Part shown: positions 43,796-51,336 of the stretch, in pieces | How positions within the stretch are numbered: the first letter of the stretch is position 1 | How the letters are laid out: each line of letters starts with the position of its first letter | The notes under the pieces: generated by a model | What the model saw: only the letters and a program-made list of their open reading frames with translations | Databases searched by the model: none | What the model was told of the DNA's origin: nothing | Assembly (NCBI RefSeq): GCF_900188255.1 | Contig: NZ_FZNS01000001.1 | Coordinates: 434,001 to 498,000 of the forward strand | Reading direction: 5' to 3' | Length of the DNA: 64,000 bases | From: Hymenobacter mucosus | GTDB taxonomy: Bacteria; Bacteroidota; Bacteroidia; Cytophagales; Hymenobacteraceae | Position numbers and translations under genes: made by a program

Positions 43796-45019
43796 ATGGT
43801 TTCATCTTCTTCGGCTGCCACCCCGGCCCCTGCACCCACATCCTCATCTACTACCCATACCGGTACCTACCGCCAGTGCACTCGCTGCATTATGGATACC
43901 ACCGTGCCCGGTATTCGATTTGATGGCCGGGGGGAGTGCAACTTCTGTCAGTTGCACGACAAGCTAGACCGCGCTTTTCCGCTGGGCGAAGTGGGCCACC
44001 GCCACGTAGCCGCCATGGCTGAGGATATGAAGCGGCTGGGCAAAGGCAAGAAGTACGACTGTGTGCTGGGGGTAAGCGGGGGGCGAGATTCATCGTTCAC
44101 GCTTTGGTATTGCGTGGTAAAGCTCGGCCTGCGGCCCTTAGCAGTGCATTTTAACGACGGATTTGGCAACCCCGTAGCGGGCGAGAACATGGTGAAGGCC
44201 TGCCGGAAGTTGGGCGTAGAAATGCGTACCATCACCTCCGACTGGCGCGAATCGAAAGACCTGAAGATTGCTTTTCTGAAGGCATCTACCCCCGACATGG
44301 AGGAAGGCACCGACCTGGGAATTGCTACCGCCCTGTACGGGGTAGCAGCCAAGGAAGGTATTCAGCGCATTGTTATTGGGCAGTCGTTCCGCACGGAGGG
44401 CATTGCGCCTCTAAGCTGGAACTACCTTGATGGAAAATATCTAAAAGCGGTGCACCGGCAGTTTGGCACGGTACCGCTGCGCCCCTGGAAGCCCGACGAC
44501 CCCGGCTTTCACCTGGACCTGAAGGAAATGTTTTACTATACGTTCGTGCGACGCATCAAAACCGTAACGCTGCTCTACCACATCGACTACGTGCGGGCCG
44601 ATGTGGATGAGCTGCTAGTGCGAGAATTGCAGTGGGTGAATCCCGGGGCACACTACTTCGACGATTTGTACCAAAGCGTTATTTACTACCTCAATCGCAC
44701 CAAGTTTGGCATCGACCGGCGCTTGTTTAACTACTCGGCGCTAGTACGTTCAGGCCAGATGCCCCGCGCAGTTGCTTTGGAGAAAGTCAGCCACATCAAC
44801 GCCATCGAAGATGAGAAGGTCATCAACTTATGCATCAAACGGCTGGGTCTCACGCGTAAGGAGTTTGAGCAGATTGTGGCTACCCCACCCAAAACGTTTC
44901 GCGCCTACCCAAATAATTACGAGTTGATTCGCTTGCTACGCTGGCCGATCAAATTTCTCAGCCAATTCCGCCTCATCCCGGAGTCGGCCTACGACAAGTA
45001 TTTTAACTGCGGTACTTAG
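43796..45019 (+). CDS. N-acetyl sugar amidotransferase (WbpG/PseA-like PP-loop enzyme)
   Basis: A 407-residue protein. After a Ser/Thr/Pro-rich N-terminal tail comes a four-Cys zinc site (CTRC at 28-31 and CNFC at 48-51), then the PP-loop GVSGGRDSS (about 92-100) and ALYGVAAKEGIQRIVIGQS. The pattern fits the N-acetyl sugar amidotransferase family, which turns an N-acetyl group on a UDP-sugar into an acetamidino group for O-antigen or flagellin sugars. Known members take ammonia from HisH/HisF-like partners. None is here; the neighbour 5 bases upstream is a nitrilase-type hydrolase. No other sugar genes lie close. Confidence 0.88.
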   Translation: MVSSSSAATPAPAPTSSSTTHTGTYRQCTRCIMDTTVPGIRFDGRGECNFCQLHDKLDRAFPLGEVGHRHVAAMAEDMKRLGKGKKYDCVLGVSGGRDSSFTLWYCVVKLGLRPLAVHFNDGFGNPVAGENMVKACRKLGVEMRTITSDWRESKDLKIAFLKASTPDMEEGTDLGIATALYGVAAKEGIQRIVIGQSFRTEGIAPLSWNYLDGKYLKAVHRQFGTVPLRPWKPDDPGFHLDLKEMFYYTFVRRIKTVTLLYHIDYVRADVDELLVRELQWVNPGAHYFDDLYQSVIYYLNRTKFGIDRRLFNYSALVRSGQMPRAVALEKVSHINAIEDEKVINLCIKRLGLTRKEFEQIVATPPKTFRAYPNNYELIRLLRWPIKFLSQFRLIPESAYDKYFNCGT

Positions 45020-45073
45020 CCCGTGCTTGTGGCGTCGCGTTCCGCGGCCTGAGAACCGCGCTACCCGCGCATA

Positions 45074-45103
45074 GAAACGGCCTTCCCAAGAGAAGGCCGT
45101 TTC
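45074..45103. terminator. Bidirectional terminator
   Basis: GAAACGGCCTTC and GAAGGCCGTTTC form a 12-base-pair stem with a 6-base loop between the convergent amidotransferase and the small protein gene at 45145. Confidence 0.75.
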
Positions 45104-45144
45104 ATTTGTAATAGGGCTAAACCAGAAGAGTAGCTACGCTACAC

Positions 45145-45456
45145 CTAGTAAAAGTCGAAGCTTACCACAGCCCGCAGAGGTAGCGAAATACCGGATTTCA
45201 GGGTCAGATATTCTTCGTGGGTGGCCCACACAGTGGTGTATACACGTTTGGTACTGCCGTCTTCGGTTTGAAAGTAGATGTCGAGCTTACCATGATAGGC
45301 ATTGCCTAAGGTGGTAGCGCGCTCGGCATCATGGCGTCGGCGTTTTATGGCCGCCGGATCCGTCAGTACATCCTCTTGGGAAAACCGCAGGGTCGGAATA
45401 ACATCTTTATCGACGGTTTCTATTTGGGCATCAGTGGTTTTTAATTCGGGTATCAT
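45145..45456 (-). CDS. Conserved small protein, unknown function
   Basis: A 103-residue soluble protein started at ATG 45456. It begins with a polar helix (MIPELKTTDAQIETVDKDVI), contains AIKRRRHDAERATTLGNAYH, and ends with beta-strands (KLDIYFQTEDGSTKRVYTTV, then GISLPLRAVVSFDF) that suggest a small domain of the type found next to biofilm or stress genes. No motif gives a function. It lies downstream of the acyl-CoA reductase on the same strand, 113 bases away. Confidence 0.65.
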   Translation of the reverse strand: MIPELKTTDAQIETVDKDVIPTLRFSQEDVLTDPAAIKRRRHDAERATTLGNAYHGKLDIYFQTEDGSTKRVYTTVWATHEEYLTLKSGISLPLRAVVSFDFY

Positions 45457-45569
45457 GGCAGGAACGGATAAAATGGACAGGAACAGCCCATGTAACGTTA
45501 GAAATGTGCCGCGCCACGTATGAAGAATACATGAGGCACACCGGCCGTTGATGAGCACTCCAACTCTAT

Positions 45570-46583
45570 TTACGCCAGTTCTGCTAAAAAGGCCATCGTA
45601 TCTACCCCATCGGCATAGTCCATCACGCCGGGTTCCTGGGCTTGGCCGAAGGCAACGCTACCGGCATACTGCCCTCCGGCCGAAACCAAACACTGAGTTT
45701 GCGCCGCCACATCCGTCAGCTGATCTACCAAATCTACCTCACTGGCATAGGTACCATAGTGCAGTACCGATATGGGCGAGACAAGCTGGGCGCCTTCCGT
45801 GAGCAACAGAAAACCAGAATCGAGGTGTGGCACGCGGTTTACCAGCAGAATGCTTTTGTTGTAGTCGTAGTTGTTCTGGTAGCGGTTGTGCTCCAGCACG
45901 TGGTGCCAGGGCTGCAACGAGTCAAGCAACGGCGTGAAATCGTAGTTTTCGGGCACGTAGAGCTTGCTCACGTTGCGGCAGCCTAGGCCGTAATACCGGA
46001 AGATGTCGGCCCCCAGCAACCCCAAGTCGTGGTTAGACTCGCGGCCGGTCAGGATGGCAATGCTGGTACGGTTGCGCCGAATGATGTGGGGCTTCTTGCC
46101 GAAGTAGTACTCGAAGTAGCGAGCCGTGTTGTCGGAGCCGGTAGCAATAAAAGCATCCGCAGCATTCAGGCGCTCCACAAACTGTAGTTGATCGGCAAAG
46201 CGGGGCTCCAGGCGCAGCAGTTCGTCGGCCACCCAGCGCATGAGGAATGTATCGTCCTTGCTAAGCTTGGCAAGCAGGACATGGCCCGAAAGCAGCACGC
46301 ACAGCATGTCGTGGAAGCCCACCAGAGGAATATTGCCGGCCATCACAACGCCTACCTGGCGCGGGGTGGCGGGCTCGGCGGGGTAGCGGGCCGCCCACTG
46401 GCGCAGGGTAGCTTCGGAGAGCAAGCGCGCAATGCCCCGCACGGCAGCCGTTACGTTGGGTGTATCAAACCACGGATTTTGGTTGCGGGCGCGGGAAGCT
46501 AGAGAAGTTAGTTCGTCGTCAGAGAGATGATGCAGGCGCTGGCCAAGCGCCACGAAGGCGGCCAGGCGGTCAGAATGTAGCAT
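45570..46583 (-). CDS. Acyl-CoA reductase (LuxC-like)
   Basis: A 337-residue member of the aldehyde dehydrogenase-like LuxC/acyl-CoA reductase group. Key parts are VGVVMAGNIPLVGFHDMLCV (cofactor binding), LLAKLSKDDTFLMRWVADEL, ATGSDNTARYFEYYFGKKP and the catalytic Cys in LGCRNVSKLYVPENYD. It reduces a fatty acyl-CoA or acyl-protein to the aldehyde. It is divergent from a ferredoxin gene, with the two promoters overlapping, which suggests the pair is used together. Confidence 0.85.
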   Translation of the reverse strand: MLHSDRLAAFVALGQRLHHLSDDELTSLASRARNQNPWFDTPNVTAAVRGIARLLSEATLRQWAARYPAEPATPRQVGVVMAGNIPLVGFHDMLCVLLSGHVLLAKLSKDDTFLMRWVADELLRLEPRFADQLQFVERLNAADAFIATGSDNTARYFEYYFGKKPHIIRRNRTSIAILTGRESNHDLGLLGADIFRYYGLGCRNVSKLYVPENYDFTPLLDSLQPWHHVLEHNRYQNNYDYNKSILLVNRVPHLDSGFLLLTEGAQLVSPISVLHYGTYASEVDLVDQLTDVAAQTQCLVSAGGQYAGSVAFGQAQEPGVMDYADGVDTMAFLAELA

Positions 46584-46611
46584 AGAGCGGAAAAAACAAA
46601 AATCGGTGGGG

Positions 46612-46619
46612 CAAAAGTA
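46612..46619 (-). promoter_or_regulatory. -7 element TACTTTTG for the acyl-CoA reductase (minus strand)
   Basis: CAAAAGTA on the plus strand, 28 bases before the start codon at 46583. It faces the plus-strand box at 46643, 23 bases away, so each promoter's -33 zone covers the other's -7 box. Confidence 0.6.
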
Positions 46620-46642
46620 CTGAACTGTGTACGGCTAATTTC

Positions 46643-46650
46643 TACTTTTG
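46643..46650 (+). promoter_or_regulatory. -7 element TACTTTTG for the ferredoxin
   Basis: Exact match, 77 bases before the ferredoxin ATG. It is the mirror partner of the box at 46612. Confidence 0.6.
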
Positions 46651-46727
46651 CCTGCCCGTACCTGCTTGCAGCTACGTATACAGGGCTACGACTCTCATCT
46701 ACTCACTCCCAAACCGAGGAATAGGCT

Positions 46728-47078
46728 ATGGCCATCATGATAACCGACGAGTGCATCAACTGTGGTGCCTGCGAACCGGAATGCCCCAACACCGCCATTT
46801 ACGAGGGCGGAGCCCAATGGCGCTGGGCCGATGGCACCAAACTGAAAGAAGTGCAGATGGACGGCGGCCAGACGGTTTCTGGCGTGGCGCCCCAAACCCC
46901 CATCTCCGACGAGTACTACTACATCGTTTCAGATAAGTGCACCGAGTGCGTGGGCTTCCACGAAGAACCACAGTGCGCGGCAGTATGCCCTGTAGACTGC
47001 TGCGTAGACGACCCCGACTACCGCGAAGCCCAGCAAGACCTTCTCAAGAAGAAAGAGTGGTTGCACCAAGAGGCCTAG
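46728..47078 (+). CDS. 4Fe-4S dicluster ferredoxin
   Basis: A 116-residue ferredoxin. The first half site is [16 protein letters not shown] (residues 11-26), and the second is [20 protein letters not shown] with a longer loop, as in Allochromatium-type 2[4Fe-4S] ferredoxins. Between them is a 40-residue insert with beta character, and the C-terminus ends in a charged helix. It carries electrons at low potential in the cytosol. It is divergent from the acyl-CoA reductase and followed by a strong terminator. Confidence 0.93.
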   Translation: MAIMITDECINCGACEPECPNTAIYEGGAQWRWADGTKLKEVQMDGGQTVSGVAPQTPISDEYYYIVSDKCTECVGFHEEPQCAAVCPVDCCVDDPDYREAQQDLLKKKEWLHQEA

Positions 47079-47116
47079 TCCACGTATCTACAGCATACGC
47101 TATTGCCTTACGTAAC

Positions 47117-47151
47117 AAAAAAAGCCTTCCCAACTATGGGAAGGCTTTTTT
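47117..47151. terminator. Bidirectional terminator
   Basis: AAGCCTTCCC and GGGAAGGCTT with a 6-base loop, flanked by A-run and T-run. It ends both the ferredoxin transcript and the convergent phosphorylase transcript. Confidence 0.85.
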
Positions 47152-47176
47152 ATGGTCTTGGCGCTGGTAGCAAGGA

Positions 47177-48049
47177 CTACAAACGGGAAAGCGTCGTGGC
47201 AATTAAGTCGTTGATGATGGCCTCCGAATTGGTGGCGAACTCACCCGTGGCCCGGTTGGCCACAATAGCGTTGAGCGACACCACATCATGACCCAGCATT
47301 CGGCCTAGAGCGTAGTAACCAGCCGTTTCCATTTCAAAGTTGGTGAGGCGGAACTCGCCTTCGGCGCTGTGGTGGCGGAACTGCTGAAACTTCTCGATGA
47401 GGTCGGGCATGCGCAGATCGAGGCGCAGCACGCGGCCTTGCGGACCGTAGAAGCCGGGGCAAGTGAGCGTATTGCCAACTACCATTCCGGCGCCTAGTTG
47501 CTCACGCAGCAGGTCGGAACCACGCACGCAGTACGGGCGGTACTCAAGCTGCAAGCTTTCCTGCACGCCGCGCGCTACGTCTACTTCGAGGCCCGTTTCG
47601 ACCAGGGGGTAAAACTGCATAAGGGAATCGAGGCCCACTGCGTGCTCCGAAACCAGCAGGGAGCCCACCGGAATATCTGGCTGCAAGGAGCCACTAGTGC
47701 CCACGCGGATGATGCGCAGGGAAATGCGCTCTTCCAGGGGCCGAGCCTCGCGCGTAAACAAGTCCACGTTTACCAGGGCGTCCAGCTCATTAAGCAGAAT
47801 GTCGATGTTGTCGGTGCCCATGCCTGAGCTGATAACCGTCACCCGCTTGCCGTGGTAGTACCCCACGTGGGTCACAAATTCCCGCTTGTGAATCTTGGTC
47901 TCAATGGAGTCGAAGTGCTGGCTCACCGTAGCCACGCGCTCCGGGTCGCCCACGGTGATAATCGTATCGGAAATATGGTCAGGAATCAGGTTCAGGTGGT
48001 AGATGCTGCCGTCTTTGTTAAGAATCAGCTCCGATTCGGGAATAGCCAT
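47177..48049 (-). CDS. Nucleoside phosphorylase (uridine phosphorylase-like)
   Basis: A 290-residue enzyme started at ATG 48049 (MAIPESELILNKDGSIYHLN). Signatures are TVGDPERVATVSQHFDS (phosphate loop), VISSGMGTDNIDILLNEL, RVGTSGSLQPDIPVGSLLV and NFEMETAGYYALGRMLGHDV (nucleoside binding). It splits uridine or a related nucleoside with phosphate to base and ribose 1-phosphate for salvage. The gene is alone between two convergent or co-directional units; an inverted-repeat element lies upstream at 48127-48232. Confidence 0.9.
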   Translation of the reverse strand: MAIPESELILNKDGSIYHLNLIPDHISDTIITVGDPERVATVSQHFDSIETKIHKREFVTHVGYYHGKRVTVISSGMGTDNIDILLNELDALVNVDLFTREARPLEERISLRIIRVGTSGSLQPDIPVGSLLVSEHAVGLDSLMQFYPLVETGLEVDVARGVQESLQLEYRPYCVRGSDLLREQLGAGMVVGNTLTCPGFYGPQGRVLRLDLRMPDLIEKFQQFRHHSAEGEFRLTNFEMETAGYYALGRMLGHDVVSLNAIVANRATGEFATNSEAIINDLIATTLSRL

Positions 48050-48126
48050 GCGCAGGGAATGTTGGAGGAAAAGGAAGGTGCAATGGTACGCGAAAAACGA
48101 CAGTTTGGGTACAGACCTAAAAACAA

Positions 48127-48232
48127 CTGTCATCCAGAGCGCAAGTCCAGAGCCAGTAGAGAACTGAACACGTCACCGTTAGGTCACCTGTTCTGCCCTG
48201 TGCTGGTACTACGCTTGTGCTCCGGATGACAG
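48127..48232. repeat. 106-base inverted-repeat element
   Basis: CTGTCATCCAGAGCGCAAG (48127-48145) and CTTGTGCTCCGGATGACAG (48214-48232) match as inverted repeats at 17 of 19 positions, and the inside shows more weak pairing. The tips resemble the dispersed GTCATCC-type intergenic repeats known in many Hymenobacter genomes. AAAAAA follows, so it could also end trhO-region transcripts. It lies between trhO and the phosphorylase gene. Confidence 0.6.
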
Positions 48233-48249
48233 AAAAAAGATTATCTGGC

Positions 48250-49203
48250 TTACCGAACGGGCGCCCGGTAGGAAAGCAGTCCCTGCTCGGGGTTGTAGTT
48301 GTTGCTGTGTTTAGGGTAGGTACCTGTGCCGTCGTACGGGCGTTTGTCGGGATGCTGCTGGCAGGCCTCCGAACAAGCGCCTTCTAGCTGCTGCCCGCAG
48401 GCCTCACACAGCGGTACGTGGGCGTTGCAATGCGGGTTAGCGCAGTTCACCATGCGGTCAGAAGGCGTATGGCAATGGTGGCAGTGGCTGATGACGGTTG
48501 GGTTGACGCTGTTCACATCCACGGCCACGCGCCCATCGAACACGTAGCACTTGCCCTCGAAGTCCTCACCACCAGCCTCCAAGCCATATTTGATGATACC
48601 GCCGTGGAGCTGGTACACGTTTTCGAAGCCTTGCTCCAACAGAAACGCGCTGGCCTTTTCGCATTTGATGCCACCCGTGCAGTACGTCAGGACCTTCTTG
48701 CCCTTGTACTGTTCCAGCTCGTTTACCTTCTCGGGAAACTCGCGGAAGTTCTCAATATCCAGGGTTACGGCATTTTTAAAGCGGCCCAAGTGGTGCTCAT
48801 AGTCAGAGCGAACATCGAGCACTACGACGTCGTCTTGGTCCTTCAAATCCCGAAACTCCTCGGGCGAGAGGTGAATTCCTGTACGCTCATAGGGCTTAAT
48901 GTGCGGGAGGCCCACATTTACAATTTCGGGCTTCACGCGCACATGCAGCTTCTGAAAGGTGTGGGCCGATGCCTCTTCTATTTTAAACTCCAGAGCGGCA
49001 AAACGCGGGTCAGCCTTCACCAGCCGCATGTACTCTTCACAATCAGCCCGGCGGCCCGACACAGTGCCATTTAGTCCTTCCGAAGCCACAATGATGCGGC
49101 CCAGCAGATGCAGGCGCAAACACAGCCGGTGGTGCTCTTCCCGGAACTCTTCGGGGTTAGCAAGGGGCGTGTAGCAGTAATACAGCAGAACGAGGTAGTC
49201 CAT
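48250..49203 (-). CDS. trhO: tRNA uridine(34) hydroxylase TrhO (rhodanese domain)
   Basis: A 317-residue protein. The N-terminal UPF0176 part (VLLYYCYTPLANPEEFREEH, GRIIVASEGLNGTVSG) is followed by a rhodanese domain (about 120-220) with VVLDVRSDYEHHLGRF and the active-site loop YCTGGIKCEKAS (Cys about 173). The C-terminal Cys-rich zinc-binding tail has CHHCHTP, CANPHC, CEACG and CSEAC. TrhO makes 5-hydroxyuridine at position 34 of several tRNAs using oxygen. The Cys-rich tail is usual for long members. Confidence 0.93.
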   Translation of the reverse strand: MDYLVLLYYCYTPLANPEEFREEHHRLCLRLHLLGRIIVASEGLNGTVSGRRADCEEYMRLVKADPRFAALEFKIEEASAHTFQKLHVRVKPEIVNVGLPHIKPYERTGIHLSPEEFRDLKDQDDVVVLDVRSDYEHHLGRFKNAVTLDIENFREFPEKVNELEQYKGKKVLTYCTGGIKCEKASAFLLEQGFENVYQLHGGIIKYGLEAGGEDFEGKCYVFDGRVAVDVNSVNPTVISHCHHCHTPSDRMVNCANPHCNAHVPLCEACGQQLEGACSEACQQHPDKRPYDGTGTYPKHSNNYNPEQGLLSYRAPVR

Positions 49204-49286
49204 GGTGTTATCAGAAGCGAGAAGTAAACGGCAAAAAGGCTGAGCGGGCGGCCCCTACTTCTAGCCGTACTTCTTGGGTCTACGAT

Positions 49287-49919
49287 TTATACTTTTTGAG
49301 CGGGGTTACCGAACACGGTTTGGTTGGCAGGCACATCGGCTACTACCACCGATCCAGCTCCTACGCGCGCCTTGGCTCCAATCTTAACGCCAGCTACTAC
49401 TACCGCGCCGGCTCCAATGAAGGCTTGCTCGCCTACTACTACGCCGGCATTCAGAATAGCACCAGCACCTAGTTGGGAGTAGTCGCCCAGCTCTGCTTTT
49501 ACGTCTATCACAGCGTTGGCCCCCACGATGCAGCCATCACCGAGCTTGGCGTTGCCGGCCACCACGGCATTGGGCCCAATGAGGTTACCATGGCCCAGCC
49601 ACGCGTGCTCCGATACGCTGGCGCGCTGGTGAATAGCATTCACCGGTGCTACCTCATATTCATCGCGCAACATGCTGGTGAGGCTTTTGCGGCTGGCAGT
49701 ATCATCGGTAGCCACAAACACTTCGCACTTCTTACCAAGTAGCTTCAGTAGCTCTTTATCGTCGGTGTTACCCATCACGGGCACATCGTTCAACTCGGTG
49801 TTTTGCAGCTTCGTGTCGTCGTCGAGGAGGCAGTATACGACCACGTCGTTGCTCTGAAAAGCATCTAGGGCAGTAGTGCCAACGGTCTGTGCACCGAGAA
49901 TGATTACGGGATTTTCCAT
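49287..49919 (-). CDS. NeuD/PglD-like sugar acetyltransferase
   Basis: A 210-residue protein. The N-terminal half (1-95) is a PglD-like Rossmann domain (VIILGAQTVGTTALDAFQSN; VVVYCLLDDDTKL) and the second half (about 100-205) is a left-handed beta-helix with hexapeptide repeats such as GPNAVVAGNAKLGDG. Family members acetylate an amino or hydroxyl group of bacterial sugars (NeuD, PglD). No sugar pathway gene lies next to it. It has its own -7 box at 49968 and a terminator-like hairpin between that box and the start codon. Confidence 0.85.
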   Translation of the reverse strand: MENPVIILGAQTVGTTALDAFQSNDVVVYCLLDDDTKLQNTELNDVPVMGNTDDKELLKLLGKKCEVFVATDDTASRKSLTSMLRDEYEVAPVNAIHQRASVSEHAWLGHGNLIGPNAVVAGNAKLGDGCIVGANAVIDVKAELGDYSQLGAGAILNAGVVVGEQAFIGAGAVVVAGVKIGAKARVGAGSVVVADVPANQTVFGNPAQKV

Positions 49920-49925
49920 ACAAGC

Positions 49926-49953
49926 GAAAAACGGCCGCGTAGCGCGGCCGATA
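49926..49953 (-). terminator. Intrinsic terminator in the leader of the neuD-like gene
   Basis: On the minus strand CGGCCGCG, loop CTA, CGCGGCCG and TTTTT. The stem is 8 all-GC base pairs. It lies 12 bases before the start codon and downstream of the -7 box at 49968-49975, so transcripts must pass it: a likely attenuator. It could also end the upstream membrane protein transcript. Confidence 0.7.
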
Positions 49954-49967
49954 GGTTATTTCAACAG

Positions 49968-49975
49968 CAAAGATA
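49968..49975 (-). promoter_or_regulatory. -7 element TATCTTTG (minus strand)
   Basis: CAAAGATA on the plus strand, 49 bases before the neuD-like start codon. Together with the hairpin at 49926 it forms a promoter-terminator-gene order. Confidence 0.55.
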
Positions 49976-50067
49976 CAGCTTCTCGCCCGGACCACCTGCG
50001 GCAGATGATCATGTAGGCAATGGAAGCCAGGGTCCTAGTGCTAACAGTTGGGTTGCAGTAGATGTTC

Positions 50068-51336
50068 CTACCCCCTTAGGCGCTTTACTACTCCGCAGAA
50101 ATACTCATTTTGCGTGATGAGCAGCAACAGAAAGGGAAGAAACGCTACCCGGTAGCGGCTCAGGGTACCCAAGTTGGGGGTTGATAGCCCGAGTAAAATG
50201 GCCAGCAGCAGACAGTACAGCAGAAGGGCCAGCATCACGCCAAATGGTAGCTTACCACTCCGCCGCTGGACTACCGCCCAAGCCGCTAGTAGCAATAGCA
50301 CCGCCAGCAGCGCGTTTTCCATACCGGCTATTAAGTACAGCAAGCTGGTTCCCTCCCAAGGCCAGGGGCGCGTGGTAGCATTAAAAATGGCCGCCGGAGC
50401 ATTGCGCAATATGCTCTCTGTAGTGGGCGCCAAGGTAGGGTACTCCAGATGTGGTCGATTGCGCGATATAGCTAACAGGTCGGTGTAGTTGCGCTGGAGC
50501 TGGCTGGTAAACTTATTGAGCCGGAAGGCCGGGCTAATTTCACTGGCGGCCCAAGCTCCAGCGCTCAGCAGCCCTACCATTAGCAGCAGTTGCGGCACCC
50601 GGCGGCGCGTACCAGTGAGACGCTGGAGGACTCGTATCAATCCTAAGCCCGCCAAAACGCCTAGTAGCACGGCGGCAAAAAAGAACCGCATCTTGAAATG
50701 CAGCCACCCCAGCAGTATCACGAGGGCCACTTTCTGCCACTGCCGCCCCGAGAGCAATGGGTAGTATAGCTGCAACACGTAGGCCAGCAAAGCCGCACCA
50801 CTGCCCACCAGCAGGCTTTCCTTGGTCAGCCCAGACGTCCAATACACTACCGTTGGCCACAGCAAAAAGCCGATAACTACGCCGCCTGGTCGGGCGGCGG
50901 GCCACAAGCGACCAATCGTGCACGCCAGTGTCCAAGCGCCCCAAAAGCTAAACAACGACAGGTATAGGGCATTGAGCCACACCACACCTCCCGATACTAC
51001 GTTCAGCATCGAAAGGACTTTCATCATGAACAGGGTGTTAGAAAAACCATGATAGATGAGGTGCCAACTACCAAAGTGAAATTCTTCCTGTCCTAGCATT
51101 TGCAGCCACGCTGTAGGCTGCTGCCAAAACTGCACCGTCATGCGCCGCGCCCACATCGTGAAGAGGTAGGAGTCTTCACTCATGAAGCGCACCGACAGCC
51201 CCGTGGTGGCTAGCTTCAGCAGTAAGGTAGGAAGCACCCAACCGCCTATACGGGGCTTCTGGTGCTGCCGCCGCAACCACACAAGCAGCCCTCCTAGCAA
51301 GGCAGCATTAAGGAGGAGTGCCAGTATTATTCGCAC
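50068..51336 (-). CDS. Polytopic membrane protein, unknown
   Basis: A 422-residue protein with about ten membrane helices. The start is GTG 51336, overlapping the DUF2851 stop by 10 bases. A conserved-looking loop PTVVYWTSGLTKESLLVGSG resembles segments of O-antigen polymerase-like or GT-C transferases of Bacteroidota, and an acidic MSEDSYLF lies in the first outer loop. I cannot assign a function. The overlap points to translational coupling with the DUF2851 gene. Confidence 0.75.
   Translation of the reverse strand: MRIILALLLNAALLGGLLVWLRRQHQKPRIGGWVLPTLLLKLATTGLSVRFMSEDSYLFTMWARRMTVQFWQQPTAWLQMLGQEEFHFGSWHLIYHGFSNTLFMMKVLSMLNVVSGGVVWLNALYLSLFSFWGAWTLACTIGRLWPAARPGGVVIGFLLWPTVVYWTSGLTKESLLVGSGAALLAYVLQLYYPLLSGRQWQKVALVILLGWLHFKMRFFFAAVLLGVLAGLGLIRVLQRLTGTRRRVPQLLLMVGLLSAGAWAASEISPAFRLNKFTSQLQRNYTDLLAISRNRPHLEYPTLAPTTESILRNAPAAIFNATTRPWPWEGTSLLYLIAGMENALLAVLLLLAAWAVVQRRSGKLPFGVMLALLLYCLLLAILLGLSTPNLGTLSRYRVAFLPFLLLLITQNEYFCGVVKRLRG

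Noticed and set aside
48418..49074. 218-codon plus-strand frame
   Set aside because: Antisense to trhO; hydrophobic pattern irregular, no start signal or family likeness.
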